From: an uncultured Verrucomicrobiota bacterium
GTDB lineage: Bacteria; Verrucomicrobiota; Verrucomicrobiae; Opitutales; Opitutaceae
Direction: 5' to 3'
DNA length: 17,931 nucleotides
NCBI GenBank assembly: GCA_946482165.1
Contig: CAMLQS010000067.1
Span: forward strand, 1-17,931
The translations under genes were made by a program, and so were the position numbers. The notes beneath the pieces were generated by a model that ran no database searches, was not told the DNA's origin, and worked only from the letters and a program-made list of their open reading frames with translations. Each line of letters begins with the position of its first letter. Within the stretch, counting starts at the first letter, position 1. This document shows positions 1-6,668 of this stretch, one piece after another.

Positions 1-1
1 A

Positions 2-106
2 GGGGACGATTGTCCGGTGATTGCGTATGGGCCGGGATGTGATGGCGAGCAGATCGCGGGAAGTTTTGATGAGTTCGTTGTCAAGCTTGCCTCTGGTGCC
101 CTTTGA
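2..106 (+). CDS. C-terminal end of a SUKH-like (SMI1/KNR4) protein, partial
   Basis: An open frame enters from the left edge and gives 34 residues before TGA at 104-106. It ends in SFDEFVVKLASGAL, preceded by GPGCDGEQIAG. This acidic stretch followed by 'SF-x-EF-x-x-x-L' is the usual tail of SMI1/KNR4 (SUKH) proteins, many of which are immunity proteins for polymorphic toxins. The start lies outside the window, so only the tail can be judged. A broken toxin fragment lies 1.4 kb downstream on the same strand, which fits an old toxin-immunity neighbourhood. The frame is real-looking protein, but the family call rests on a short motif. Confidence 0.4.
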   Translation, partial: GDDCPVIAYGPGCDGEQIAGSFDEFVVKLASGAL

Positions 107-648
107 ATGATCCAAGCGGCACACGTCGCGCCAGCCCGGCGCCGAGCCTCTGGGCTGACACGCCGTCTGCTTCCTCCCTCCGCCGCCGTGGGCGTTTCCG
201 GTCCGGTGGAGTGAAACCCCGCCGGGGACGGCCCACGCGGCAGGAATGCCGCGAAGGCGCGGCGCTCCTGTAAGGCCCGCGCCGGCGCGTCACGGCCGCC
301 GTGCGCTGCGCTCCCGCCGGCCGAGTCGTGCCCGTCCTGGTCAGACACCGGCGGAGACCCCGCTGGACCCGGCTGAGCGGGCGCCCCCTCAACCTCGCGC
401 AGCCAGTTGTTACCGATTTTTGTGACGTCGTAGTTTTGGGCGAACTGGCGTCGTATCGGGTTTGGTGGGTGGGCCGGATTACCATTGGTTTTTGCGGTCG
501 GATTGCCGTGCTGTGGTCGTAGGCCACGATCAAACCGGAGCATTTTTTCGCCGAGCCGCACGCGGATGCACCCCGGCGCGGCGCTCACGCCAGAATCTGC
601 GACGGAGCTTGAGGCCGAACTCGCCGACGAAGAAGCCGAGGACGACGA
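107..648. other. Stretch without a supportable gene
   Basis: Nothing here reads as a convincing protein on either strand; the open frames are Arg/Pro-rich or broken. It holds one REP-like hairpin (241-270). Base composition drops in GC around 405-500, which could mark an old promoter or a remnant of transferred DNA. A short acidic plus-strand frame (566-676) overlaps the 3' end of the DUF5615 gene and was not called. Confidence 0.4.
241..270. repeat. REP-like imperfect hairpin
   Basis: CAGGA-AT-GCCGCG is followed by the loop AAGG and then CGCGGC-GC-TCCTG. This is an 11-bp paired stem with a 2-nt internal mismatch and a 4-nt loop. There is no T tract, so it is more like a dispersed REP-type hairpin than a terminator. 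No second copy was seen in the window. Confidence 0.35.
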
Positions 649-972
649 TCAGGCCGCGGAGACGGTGACGACCTGACCGGGATGCAAAGAGGCAAGTGCG
701 GCGAGGATCTTTGGCACGAGCGGACGCAGGTCGGAGAGCTGGTTGGAGGGAGCGCGCAGGACGATGACGCCGAAGGGCAGGGCGACGGTCTTCTGCTGCG
801 AAGGCAGGTTTTTATCGACGGTGACGAACGCGTCGTAGTTGCCGGCGATGCGGGCGAGAAGCTTGCCGTTGGAGACGCCGGCCCAGCCGGCGAGCGGCAC
901 GGTGGAAACGAGATGTCCGGCCAGCTCCAGGCCGAGGCGGCGAGGGAGGCACTCGTCGAGAATCACGCGCAT
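649..972 (-). CDS. DUF5615 PIN-like protein, putative toxin of a DUF433-DUF5615 pair
   Basis: The product has 107 residues. It begins MRVILDECLPRRL and contains GHLVSTVPLAGWAGVSNGKL, FVTVDKNLPSQQ and an acidic D-x-x-L core, the standard layout of DUF5615 (Mut7-C/PIN-like fold). The conserved acids are D6 and E7 near the N-terminus and D52 in TVDKNL. In characterised PIN relatives such acids bind a metal in an RNase site; RNase activity here is inferred. The ATG lies 3 nt after the stop of the upstream DUF433 gene, so the two are surely co-transcribed, as in VapBC-like modules. It is full length for the family with no sign of decay. Confidence 0.85.
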   Translation of the reverse strand: MRVILDECLPRRLGLELAGHLVSTVPLAGWAGVSNGKLLARIAGNYDAFVTVDKNLPSQQKTVALPFGVIVLRAPSNQLSDLRPLVPKILAALASLHPGQVVTVSAA

Positions 973-975
973 GGA

Positions 976-1194
976 TCAGGCGTGCGCGAGGGCGTGGGCG
1001 GTGACCTGGGCGCAAGCGGCCTCGAGAAACGCTATCACTTGGGCGCGGCTGACGGTCGGAAAATCGTCGAGGAAGGCGTCGATGGAGTCGCCGGCCTCGA
1101 GGCAGTCGGTGAGGTTTTTGACCGGGACGCGGGTGCCGGCGAAAACCGGGGTGCCGTCGAGGATGTCGGGATCGGAGACGATGAGCGCTTGCAT
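976..1194 (-). CDS. DUF433 protein, putative antitoxin
   Basis: The product has 72 residues. It contains SDPDILDGTPVFAGTRVPV and then LEAGDSIDAFLDDFPTVSRAQVIAFLE, the signature of DUF433 (a small winged-helix-like family partnered with DUF5615). I chose the ATG at 1194 because family homology begins at once after it. The open frame runs upstream to 1398, but that extension is low-complexity and unlike the family; an in-frame ATG at 1206 is the only close alternative. There is no good Shine-Dalgarno sequence. A 6+6 bp inverted repeat abuts the start and could be an autoregulatory operator. The stop is 3 nt from the toxin-like partner. Confidence 0.85.
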   Translation of the reverse strand: MQALIVSDPDILDGTPVFAGTRVPVKNLTDCLEAGDSIDAFLDDFPTVSRAQVIAFLEAACAQVTAHALAHA

Positions 1195-1211
1195 GGGGCA
1201 GACCATGCCCC
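1195..1211. promoter_or_regulatory. Inverted repeat at the DUF433 start, possible operator
   Basis: GGGGCA-GACCA-TGCCCC is a perfect 6-bp inverted repeat with a 5-nt spacer, directly before the chosen ATG (1194, minus strand). Toxin-antitoxin operons are often repressed by their own antitoxin at such palindromes; that role is inferred here. It could equally form an RNA hairpin that hides the start. Confidence 0.3.
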
Positions 1212-1474
1212 GCGCGCCGGACATGGCAACAAGCGCCTCGCCGCCTTCCTTCCTCCAGCCGCCGCAAACCGCCGCCGCAACGCACGCCCGGCAAAACGAA
1301 GGTCGCGAGCCAATAACTTGCATCGGGGGTTTTTGAGTCGGAAGCCGCGATTCTGCGCCAGGCGCCCGCGATGCAAGCGGCGGAACTGCAACAAGCAAAG
1401 TCGGGCCGCGGCTACGGTTTTGCGTCGGGGTGCTGTCTAGCCCCAGAGCGTCTACCGGCCGAGAAGTTGGTTAG

Positions 1475-1789
1475 GTGGATGGCCGAAGGCGGCAACCTGC
1501 ACACTGGGGGCACCTGGTCATGCGTCCGGATGCTTACAAGTTCCACTCTGGGTCGGCAGGGGCGCGGTCTGGCGTCGAAGGCGGCCGTTCATTGGCACCG
1601 TATCTCGAATTTACCGATGACGCGGGGAAGACCATGGGCGCGAAGTTTGACGGAGTTCAGGGACTTGAGGTCATTGACCGAAAGATGAATCCATTCTTCT
1701 CAGCTAAGTCAGTGGACGAAGCTCGGTGACAGGCAGCTGTCTCGCGGCACAACGGATTGCAGGCGGTTTACGAACTGCCCACGCCGTAG
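1475..1789 (+). pseudogene. Broken fragment of a restriction-endonuclease-fold polymorphic toxin
   Basis: The frame reads ...FHSGSAGARSGVEGG..., then GAKFDGVQGLEVIDRK, then KSVDEAR. It meets TGA at 1727-1729 and continues in the same frame as QAAVSRHNGLQAVYELPTP until TAG at 1787-1789. The pattern 'KFDG...IDRK...(R)Q...NGL..V.ELPT' matches the C-terminal REase-fold toxin domains (Tox-REase type) of Rhs-like polymorphic toxins; D and IDRK would be nuclease acids and lysine. The TGA stands where the family has Arg, so CGA to TGA is the likely change. A further piece, MERARNANGRMRVDRLP, follows in another frame up to about 1855. No delivery domain, signal or start with RBS is present; the frame opens only with GTG at 1475 after a TAG. 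It is an orphan, decayed toxin tip. Confidence 0.5.
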
Positions 1790-2060
1790 CAGTGGTGGTG
1801 TCGCGAAGGCGGATGGAGCGCGCGCGCAACGCAAACGGGCGCATGCGCGTTGATCGCCTTCCTCGGCCGGATTGCTTGGCTTATCCGTCTGATCGACGTG
1901 GATCGGGTCTCCTCGTGACGCGCGGAAACGAAGGGAAAACCCAGTCTGAACGGTAACGCCGCGGCGTTGATCGATGTGCCCCGGGGTGGCGATACGTGCT
2001 TGTCATCGGGAGGAGGGGTGGGTTCCCAGATATGGCGGAAAGCCGCGAGCCCCATACCCC

Positions 2061-2753
2061 ATGCCCTGCTCCGTCTGCCTTATCGATGGCGACGCGCGGA
2101 TCCGAGAGGAGCTGTGCCGTTTGCTCGACCCTTCGCCCGATTTTGTCTGCGTCGAGGTGTTTCCCGACGCGGAGTCCGCTTTGCGCGTATTCACCGCCGC
2201 AGGACGGTGTCCGGACTTCGTGATCTTGGATCTGCGTCTGCCCGGTTTGTCGGGTTTGGACTGTTTGACGGCCCTGAAGCGGATGCAGCCCGCGCCGAAG
2301 GTTCTGGTTCGCACGCATTGCATCGATCCGCGGCGGGTATTCGCGGCGCTGGAGGCGGGCGCGGACGGCTACCTGCTCAAGACGGGGCCTTTCCACGCGG
2401 TGCTGGAGGCGCTGTGCGAGCTGCGCGCGGGCGGCGCACCCTTGAGCGGCGCGGTTGGCCGGCTGTTGCTGGAGAGGATCCATGTCGCGGCGACGGGCCC
2501 GCGCCCCTCGGGATTGGAAGGGCTGACGCCGCGTGAGCGGCAGGTCTTGGATCAACTCGCGGCCGGTCGAAGCGCGAAGGAGATCGCCGCGATCCTCGAC
2601 ATCAGCCGCGACACGGTGGCGGCCCACCTGAAACACATCTACCAAAAGCTGGGCGTGCGCTCGCGCCTGGAGGCGGTGTTGCGCCGCTTGCGCGCGGGTC
2701 CGCCGTCGCAGGGGAAGGCGGGCGTCTTACGCGGTCCCGGATCTAGTGCTTGA
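2061..2753 (+). CDS. NarL/FixJ-type response regulator, orphan
   Basis: The product has 230 residues. The receiver domain (about 1-120) has the acid pair D9/D11, phospho-acceptor D57 in VILDLRLPGLSG, T85, and K107 in GADGYLLK. A linker leads to a LuxR-type HTH at about 153-212 (LTPRERQVLDQLAAGRSAKEIAAI, trimmed here to its core, and DTVAAHLKHIYQKLGV). It should bind DNA when phosphorylated. The ATG at 2061 is chosen because the receiver fold starts right after it; the open frame extends upstream to 1974 without homology. No sensor kinase lies nearby, so its signal and targets are unknown. The last residue and TGA lie inside an inserted MITE-like element. Without it the frame would end KADRPAA with TAG at 2932-2934. 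The upstream stretch 1790-2060 holds no clear gene or promoter. Confidence 0.9.
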   Translation: MPCSVCLIDGDARIREELCRLLDPSPDFVCVEVFPDAESALRVFTAAGRCPDFVILDLRLPGLSGLDCLTALKRMQPAPKVLVRTHCIDPRRVFAALEAGADGYLLKTGPFHAVLEALCELRAGGAPLSGAVGRLLLERIHVAATGPRPSGLEGLTPRERQVLDQLAAGRSAKEIAAILDISRDTVAAHLKHIYQKLGVRSRLEAVLRRLRAGPPSQGKAGVLRGPGSSA

Positions 2754-2906
2754 TTGCAGATATAAGCGACATTCTGTCGGGCGCTTTCGGCCGGGGCCGT
2801 CGTTGTCAAAAAAGGGCATGTGCCTCTGGCACACCTCCCTTTTCGCCGCCTTGGCCGCAGCCAAAATCACTCCGCCATTTTATCGCTTACCTCCGCAATC
2901 AAGCAC
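2746..2906. mobile_element. MITE-like element with 24-bp terminal inverted repeats, IS630/Tc1 type
   Basis: The left end reads GTGCTTGATTGC then AGATATAAGCGA. The right end, reverse-complemented, reads GTGCTTGATTGC then GGAGGTAAGCGA, so 21 of 24 positions match. Both ends are flanked by TA (2744-2745 and 2907-2908), inside C-TA...TA-G. IS630/Tc1-mariner elements are known to insert at TA, often in CTAG, and to duplicate the TA, so the empty site would be CTAG. The 161-bp interior encodes no transposase and folds further on itself (TGTGCC-TCT-GGCACA at the centre). I infer a non-autonomous element moved in trans. It supplies the last codon and stop of the response regulator gene. Confidence 0.7.
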
Positions 2907-2922
2907 TAGCAAAGCCGACCGT

Positions 2923-2952
2923 CCCGCCGCGTAGCGCGAGCCCGACGGCGGG
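2923..2952. repeat. GC-rich hairpin
   Basis: CCCGCCG (2923-2929) pairs with CGGCGGG (2946-2952) across a 16-nt loop. It lies 40 nt beyond the stop of the minus-strand CxxCxGxG gene, so it might act at that gene's 3' end, but no T tract follows. A similar CCCGCC...GGCGGG hairpin occurs at 6397-6422, so these may be REP-type hairpins. Confidence 0.3.
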
Positions 2953-2992
2953 CGGAGCGGGAGCGGAGGCACCGCGGCCCGCGTCGCGGCGC

Positions 2993-3667
2993 TTACTTCT
3001 CGAGCGGGAAGCGTTGCTCGATGCGCTCCGTCGATTCGGCGGAGAACTTTTCGGTCGGGATGTCGAAGATCTGCAGGTCGGGCAGGCGGAGGACGGTGAC
3101 ACGGTCGGCCTTGCGGGCGCGGACGACCGCCTCGATTTCGCGGCCTTGAGCGTCGGCGAGGGTGAATAGGTTCTGGCCGCGGATGAATTTCTTTTCGCCC
3201 AGGCAGGTGGAGCACTTGTCGGTGCCTTTGCAGTTGCGGCAGGTGACCTGGCCGGAGCCTTGGCAGTTGGTGCAGCGTCCGCGGGAGACGGGCTTGCCCT
3301 TGTCCATTTCGATCAGCTCGCCGGCCTGTTCGCGGGTGAAGTAGGCGACCTCTTTTTTGCCGCGCACCTTGTATTCGTAGGGATACCAGAGCTTCTCGGC
3401 GTCGGCCTCGCTTTGGCCCTCGATCTGGCGCTTGGTCCAGAGAGGGGAGTCGGGTTTGAGGCAGGTGGCCGGACAGGCGACCTTGCCTTCGTTGCAGTCG
3501 CGAACGTGGCAGTGGCCGTTGCCGCGGCAGGTGGGGCAGGCGACGGCTTCGCCGTCTTTCTTGAGTTCCGCCGAGAAAGCGGACTGGGGGAGGAGAAGGG
3601 TCAGGCCGAGGGCGAAAACGCAGAGCAGACGGCTAAGCGAGCGGGTAAGGAGCGTGGGCAAGCGCAT
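2993..3667 (-). CDS. Exported CxxCxGxG zinc-finger-like protein, function unknown
   Basis: The product has 224 residues. The N-terminus MRLPTLLTRSLSRLLCVF plus a Leu-rich core ending in QSAFSA is a typical signal peptide, cleaved near residue 33. Two Cys clusters follow. The first is C44PTC47RGNGHC53 with C58, C65 and C69. The second is C132TNC135QGSGQ, C143RNC146KG, C152STC155LG. These CxxCxGxG repeats resemble the zinc-binding part of DnaJ, but there is no J domain, so it is not DnaJ. The C-terminal 60 residues look like a small beta-rich domain (VTVLRLPDLQIFDIP). The ATG at 3667 places the signal peptide properly; the frame extends to 3721 without sense. It follows a small Cys-rich gene on the same strand after 98 nt. 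A thiol or metal role in the periplasm is a guess. Confidence 0.8.
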   Translation of the reverse strand: MRLPTLLTRSLSRLLCVFALGLTLLLPQSAFSAELKKDGEAVACPTCRGNGHCHVRDCNEGKVACPATCLKPDSPLWTKRQIEGQSEADAEKLWYPYEYKVRGKKEVAYFTREQAGELIEMDKGKPVSRGRCTNCQGSGQVTCRNCKGTDKCSTCLGEKKFIRGQNLFTLADAQGREIEAVVRARKADRVTVLRLPDLQIFDIPTEKFSAESTERIEQRFPLEK

Positions 3668-3765
3668 AAAGGGGGACAGCGGTTCGAGACCATGCGGGGC
3701 CCAGTCGCAAGCCCGGAGCAAAAATTAGCGTATAAACCGCCCGATCCGAGAAAAGCGCGCGGGCA

Positions 3766-3993
3766 TCAATCATCCTGCCGGGCCAACGGTGTCGGAGGGT
3801 TTTCTGAGAGTGACGCCGGGGGGCCGTCGTTCGCGTCGGGTTCGCGTCCGCTGAATTCGGCGGAGCAACAGGAGCCGCGACCGGCGTAGCAGTCGGCGCA
3901 AAGCGTCTCGCCCTCGAAGCGGTAGGCGCCGAGGCAGCCGCAGGCGTCGCAGACGGCGGAGGGATCGAGGCGAAAGGCGGTGGCGTCGGACAT
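3766..3993 (-). CDS. Small Cys-rich zinc-ribbon-like protein
   Basis: The product has 75 residues. The core is VCDACGCLGAYRFEGETLCADC followed by GSCCSAEFSG; cysteines at 15, 18, 20, 32, 35, 42 and 43 could bind one zinc through C15xxC18 and C32xxC35. The tail is disordered and acidic/Pro-rich. There is no signal peptide, so it is probably cytoplasmic. I do not recognise a named family. The spacing of the Cys pairs and the compact order argue for a real gene rather than a shadow. It lies 5' of the exported Cys-rich gene on the same strand and could share its transcript. Confidence 0.6.
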   Translation of the reverse strand: MSDATAFRLDPSAVCDACGCLGAYRFEGETLCADCYAGRGSCCSAEFSGREPDANDGPPASLSENPPTPLARQDD

Positions 3994-4034
3994 GGCGGAT
4001 ACGGATGAAAAGAAACGGTCGGGCGGGCGGGCGC

Positions 4035-4073
4035 GAAAAACAAACGCGGCGTCGCGATTTGCGCGACGCCGCG
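4035..4073 (-). terminator. Rho-independent terminator of the lyase block
   Basis: There is a perfect 12-bp stem, CGCGGCGTCGCG (4045-4056) with CGCGACGCCGCG (4062-4073), and a 5-nt loop. On the minus strand it is followed by GTTTGTTTTT. It lies 28 nt past the stop of the last lyase gene (4102), so transcription of that gene should end here. Confidence 0.9.
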
Positions 4074-4101
4074 GGAAGTGGCGGGGATTCGGGCGGAGCG
4101 G

Positions 4102-6342
4102 TTACGGCCCGACGGTGATCTGGTCGATGTTGGCGAGGTCGTTGCCGATGGATTCGAAGCGGATGGTGTTACTCGAGCCGGCGTTGAGGTTGATCGTGAC
4201 GTTCATCGTGTTCCAAGTCGTCCACGAGCCGGTGACCGGGAAGGTGATCGATTGGCTGACGCCGTTGATCACGAGATTACCGGTGCGCGCGGCCGCGGCG
4301 CCGAGGGCGAAGCGGATGGCCAAGTTGGTCGAGCCGGAGGCGCTGCGACTGATGTTGTTAAGCTGAAGCGATCCGCCGCTGACGTTGAAGTTGGCGAAGC
4401 CGGTGCCGTTGAAGCCGGCGTTGTTGCTGTCGAAGGTGCCGTTGGTGATGGTGCCCGACTCGGCTTGGATCGTGACGGCGCCGGCGGGCACGGCGGGGGT
4501 GGTCTTCACGAGCACGCCGAGGGTTTGGGTCCAGGTGCCGCCGTCGCCGTCGGTGACGGTGAAGTCGAAGCGGGCGCGACCGGCGTAGTTGACGGTGGGG
4601 GTGAAGACGGCGGTGTAGCCATTGGCTTGGAGGGAAACGGAGCCGTTGCTGATGTTGGAGAAGGAGAAGGTCACGGGCGCCTTCTTGAATCCGCGGGTGT
4701 AGCGACGGAGGTCGACGCTGATCGATGACGGGGTGCCGGAGATGTTGCGGTTGATGGCGGCGTGGGGGATGGCCTTGAAGTGGAGATACTCTTCGAGGCG
4801 CGTGTAGCCGGCGGGGGTGTTGGGCGGCAGGAAGCTTAGGCCGCTGACGAGGCCGCCGGAGCTGGGGAGGGCGGTGTTGTGGTCCTGGGTGCCGGAGGTC
4901 CAGCCGAGGGCGGTTTCCCAGTAATCGGGCATGCCGTCGAGGTCGGCGTCGGCGGGCGCGGTGGCGGAGTTGAGGGTGCCGAAGCCGGCGTTGGTGATGT
5001 TGTAGGGCGCCTGGGCGAGGAGGGCTTCTCCGGAGGACGGGGTGTCGTTGGCGTCGAGCGGGGTGTCCTTGGCCACCAGGATGCTTTGCTGGTTTTCGAC
5101 GCTGGTGATGAGGAGGGAATCGAGCTCGTCGCGGACCTGACCGGAATAGGCGGCGTCGAGACGCAGCGGGCCGGCTGCGGAGAGGACTTTTTTGTAGGCG
5201 GTGAGCGGCGGATCGATGGTGACGGCGGACGTGCCGGTGGCGCCGGTGTAGGCGGAGGCGGACTGGGTGTAGCTGACGGTGCCGGGGGTGCTGCCCGCGT
5301 TGGGATAAGGCAGGCCGGCGACGATGGAGTAGCCCTTGTTGGTGCCGTCGAGCAGGCCGTTGTTGTTCGAGTCGTGGAGGCAGTTGTCGAGGAAGAGGCC
5401 GAAATTGGGCAGGCCGTTGGCGCCGATGCGGGCCTTGGAGAGGGCGGTGTTGTCGACGCCGAACTGGTGGTCGGGAATGGAGATGAAGTAGTTGCCGCGG
5501 ACGTTGGCCTTCCAGTTCACGTTGGACTGGGAGTCGCCCATGATGAAGCCCTCGGTGCGCCAGTGGAAGGTGACGTTGTTGATCCATTCGAGCAGTCCGT
5601 AGGGGCGGGCCTTGGGATTGCGGGTGCGGTGGTGGGCCCAAAGGGAGTGGTGGCAGGTGCCGTCGACGAGATCCCAGAGGCCGCCGGCGTTGTGGCGCTC
5701 CATGCCCCACGCGCTCGTCGAATACTGCATGGTGAAGTTGTCGAGGGCGCTGTTGAAGAAGGAGATGTTCTCGTCGGTGCTGAACATCAGCGAGACGTGG
5801 TCGATGATGCTGTTGGAGGCGCTGCTATCGAGGTTGATGCAGTCGCCGGCGCCACCGTTTTTGCCATGGCGGATGCGGATGTGGCGGATCACCTGGTTGT
5901 TGCCGGTGAGGAGAAGGCGGCCGTCCTTGAGGCCGATGCCGTCGCCGGGGGCGGTTTGGCCGGCGATGGTGATCTTGTTGCGGACGAGTCGGACGGTCTT
6001 GTTGCCGGTGTCGCTGTTGTTGGCGATGGGGATGTAGCCGCCGACCGCGAAGACGATGGTGCGGCCGGTCGTCGGGGCGTTCTGGATACCGTAGTTGAGG
6101 GAGCCGGCGCCGGAGCTGGCGAGGTTGGTGACGATGTAGACGTCGCCGCCGCGTCCGCCGGTGGCGTAGGCGCCGAAGCCCTGGGCGCCGGGGAAGGCGG
6201 GAATCTGGGCGTGGGCGCCGACGGCGGCGAGGAGAAGTAGCGATGCCGTGGATACGAGACGGCGGGGGAGCCGGGTCTTGCTCGAGGCGATCAGGGAGGC
6301 GATGCGTTGCAGACTGTTGTGGGGGTGGGTGTCGGGGTGCAT
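4102..6342 (-). CDS. Secreted PL1-like pectate lyase with C-terminal CBM35-like domain (paralogue A)
   Basis: The product has 746 residues. The signal peptide ends AVGAHA, cleaved before QIPAFPG (about residue 46). The right-handed beta-helix of the PL1 type spans about 46-430. It opens FPGAQGFGAYATGGRGGDVY and has TIAGQTAPGDGIGLKDG and SIIDHVSLMFSTDEN, the region that binds calcium and substrate in pectate lyases. A Ca-binding type-3-like loop DADLDGMPDYWE (465-476) and a cadherin/Big-like beta domain (545-612) follow, then a CBM35-like domain from VTIQAESGTITNGTF (623-746). It should cleave polygalacturonate or a similar acidic glycan outside the cell by beta-elimination; the exact substrate is not visible. 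It is a close copy of the next gene upstream but lacks that gene's fn3, Calx-beta and tail modules. A strong terminator follows. Confidence 0.85.
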   Translation of the reverse strand: MHPDTHPHNSLQRIASLIASSKTRLPRRLVSTASLLLLAAVGAHAQIPAFPGAQGFGAYATGGRGGDVYIVTNLASSGAGSLNYGIQNAPTTGRTIVFAVGGYIPIANNSDTGNKTVRLVRNKITIAGQTAPGDGIGLKDGRLLLTGNNQVIRHIRIRHGKNGGAGDCINLDSSASNSIIDHVSLMFSTDENISFFNSALDNFTMQYSTSAWGMERHNAGGLWDLVDGTCHHSLWAHHRTRNPKARPYGLLEWINNVTFHWRTEGFIMGDSQSNVNWKANVRGNYFISIPDHQFGVDNTALSKARIGANGLPNFGLFLDNCLHDSNNNGLLDGTNKGYSIVAGLPYPNAGSTPGTVSYTQSASAYTGATGTSAVTIDPPLTAYKKVLSAAGPLRLDAAYSGQVRDELDSLLITSVENQQSILVAKDTPLDANDTPSSGEALLAQAPYNITNAGFGTLNSATAPADADLDGMPDYWETALGWTSGTQDHNTALPSSGGLVSGLSFLPPNTPAGYTRLEEYLHFKAIPHAAINRNISGTPSSISVDLRRYTRGFKKAPVTFSFSNISNGSVSLQANGYTAVFTPTVNYAGRARFDFTVTDGDGGTWTQTLGVLVKTTPAVPAGAVTIQAESGTITNGTFDSNNAGFNGTGFANFNVSGGSLQLNNISRSASGSTNLAIRFALGAAAARTGNLVINGVSQSITFPVTGSWTTWNTMNVTINLNAGSSNTIRFESIGNDLANIDQITVGP
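4507..6207 (-). repeat. Duplicated lyase block, copy 1
   Basis: This 1701-bp stretch encodes residues 46-612 of paralogue A. It pairs gaplessly, at constant offset, with 8094-9794 in paralogue B. By my hand count about 69 of 567 residues differ (about 88% identity), and the first 280 residues are nearly identical. A second matching block covers the CBM (4105-4476 against 7428-7799). Confidence 0.85.
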
Positions 6343-6668
6343 GGTGGGGTTGGGGAAACTAAAGGGTCTGGAATGAGCCGCGGCGGGCCCGGCGGTCCCG
6401 CCCTGCCTCGACGGAAGGCGGGCTCGAAGTCCTCACGGCGCGGGCGCCCACGACGGAGCCAAAGACCAAACGAACGTCGGCGCGCGCGGAGCAGGCGCGA
6501 GCCCGGCGTCCCCGGAATAAGGGGCGGGTAGGCATGATCGGGATGGGGTCCCCGATGTTTCGGCAGCTGCGCGGTCAAAAGTCGCGCGCGCCGCCGCCGG
6601 CATTGTTGCGCAATAACACCCGACGGGAAACACTCATGCGCGTTCCCCGCTCGTGCTTCCGGATTTTT
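6343..6668. other. Gap between lyase genes A and B; no gene seen
   Basis: This is the leader of the 4102-6342 gene on the minus strand. A TTGACC (minus strand, near 6580) could be a -35 box, but I see no matching -10. Two overlapping GC hairpins lie here: GGCGGG...CCCGCC (6382-6402) and CCCGCC...GGCGGG (6397-6422). They could terminate or pause transcripts coming from gene B, but neither is followed by a T tract. The 326-bp distance, against 15 bp between B and C, suggests a separate promoter for gene A. Confidence 0.4.

Noticed and set aside
566..676. Short acidic plus-strand frame ending ELEAELADEEAEDDDQAAETVTT region
   Set aside because: No Shine-Dalgarno sequence or family match, and it overlaps the 3' end of the well-supported DUF5615 gene on the other strand.
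2743..2909. Reading the long inverted repeat as a simple transcription terminator
   Set aside because: The arms are 160 bp apart, no T tract follows, and the TA/CTAG flanks fit a transposable element much better.
2746..2934. 62-codon plus-strand frame after the response regulator
   Set aside because: It lies inside the MITE-like element and joins its sequence to the old end of the regulator; no independent coding evidence.
4879..6240. Plus-strand frame of 453 codons opposite lyase A
   Set aside because: Same Gly/Val/Glu-rich shadow pattern as the frame opposite lyase B, caused by the duplicated sequence.
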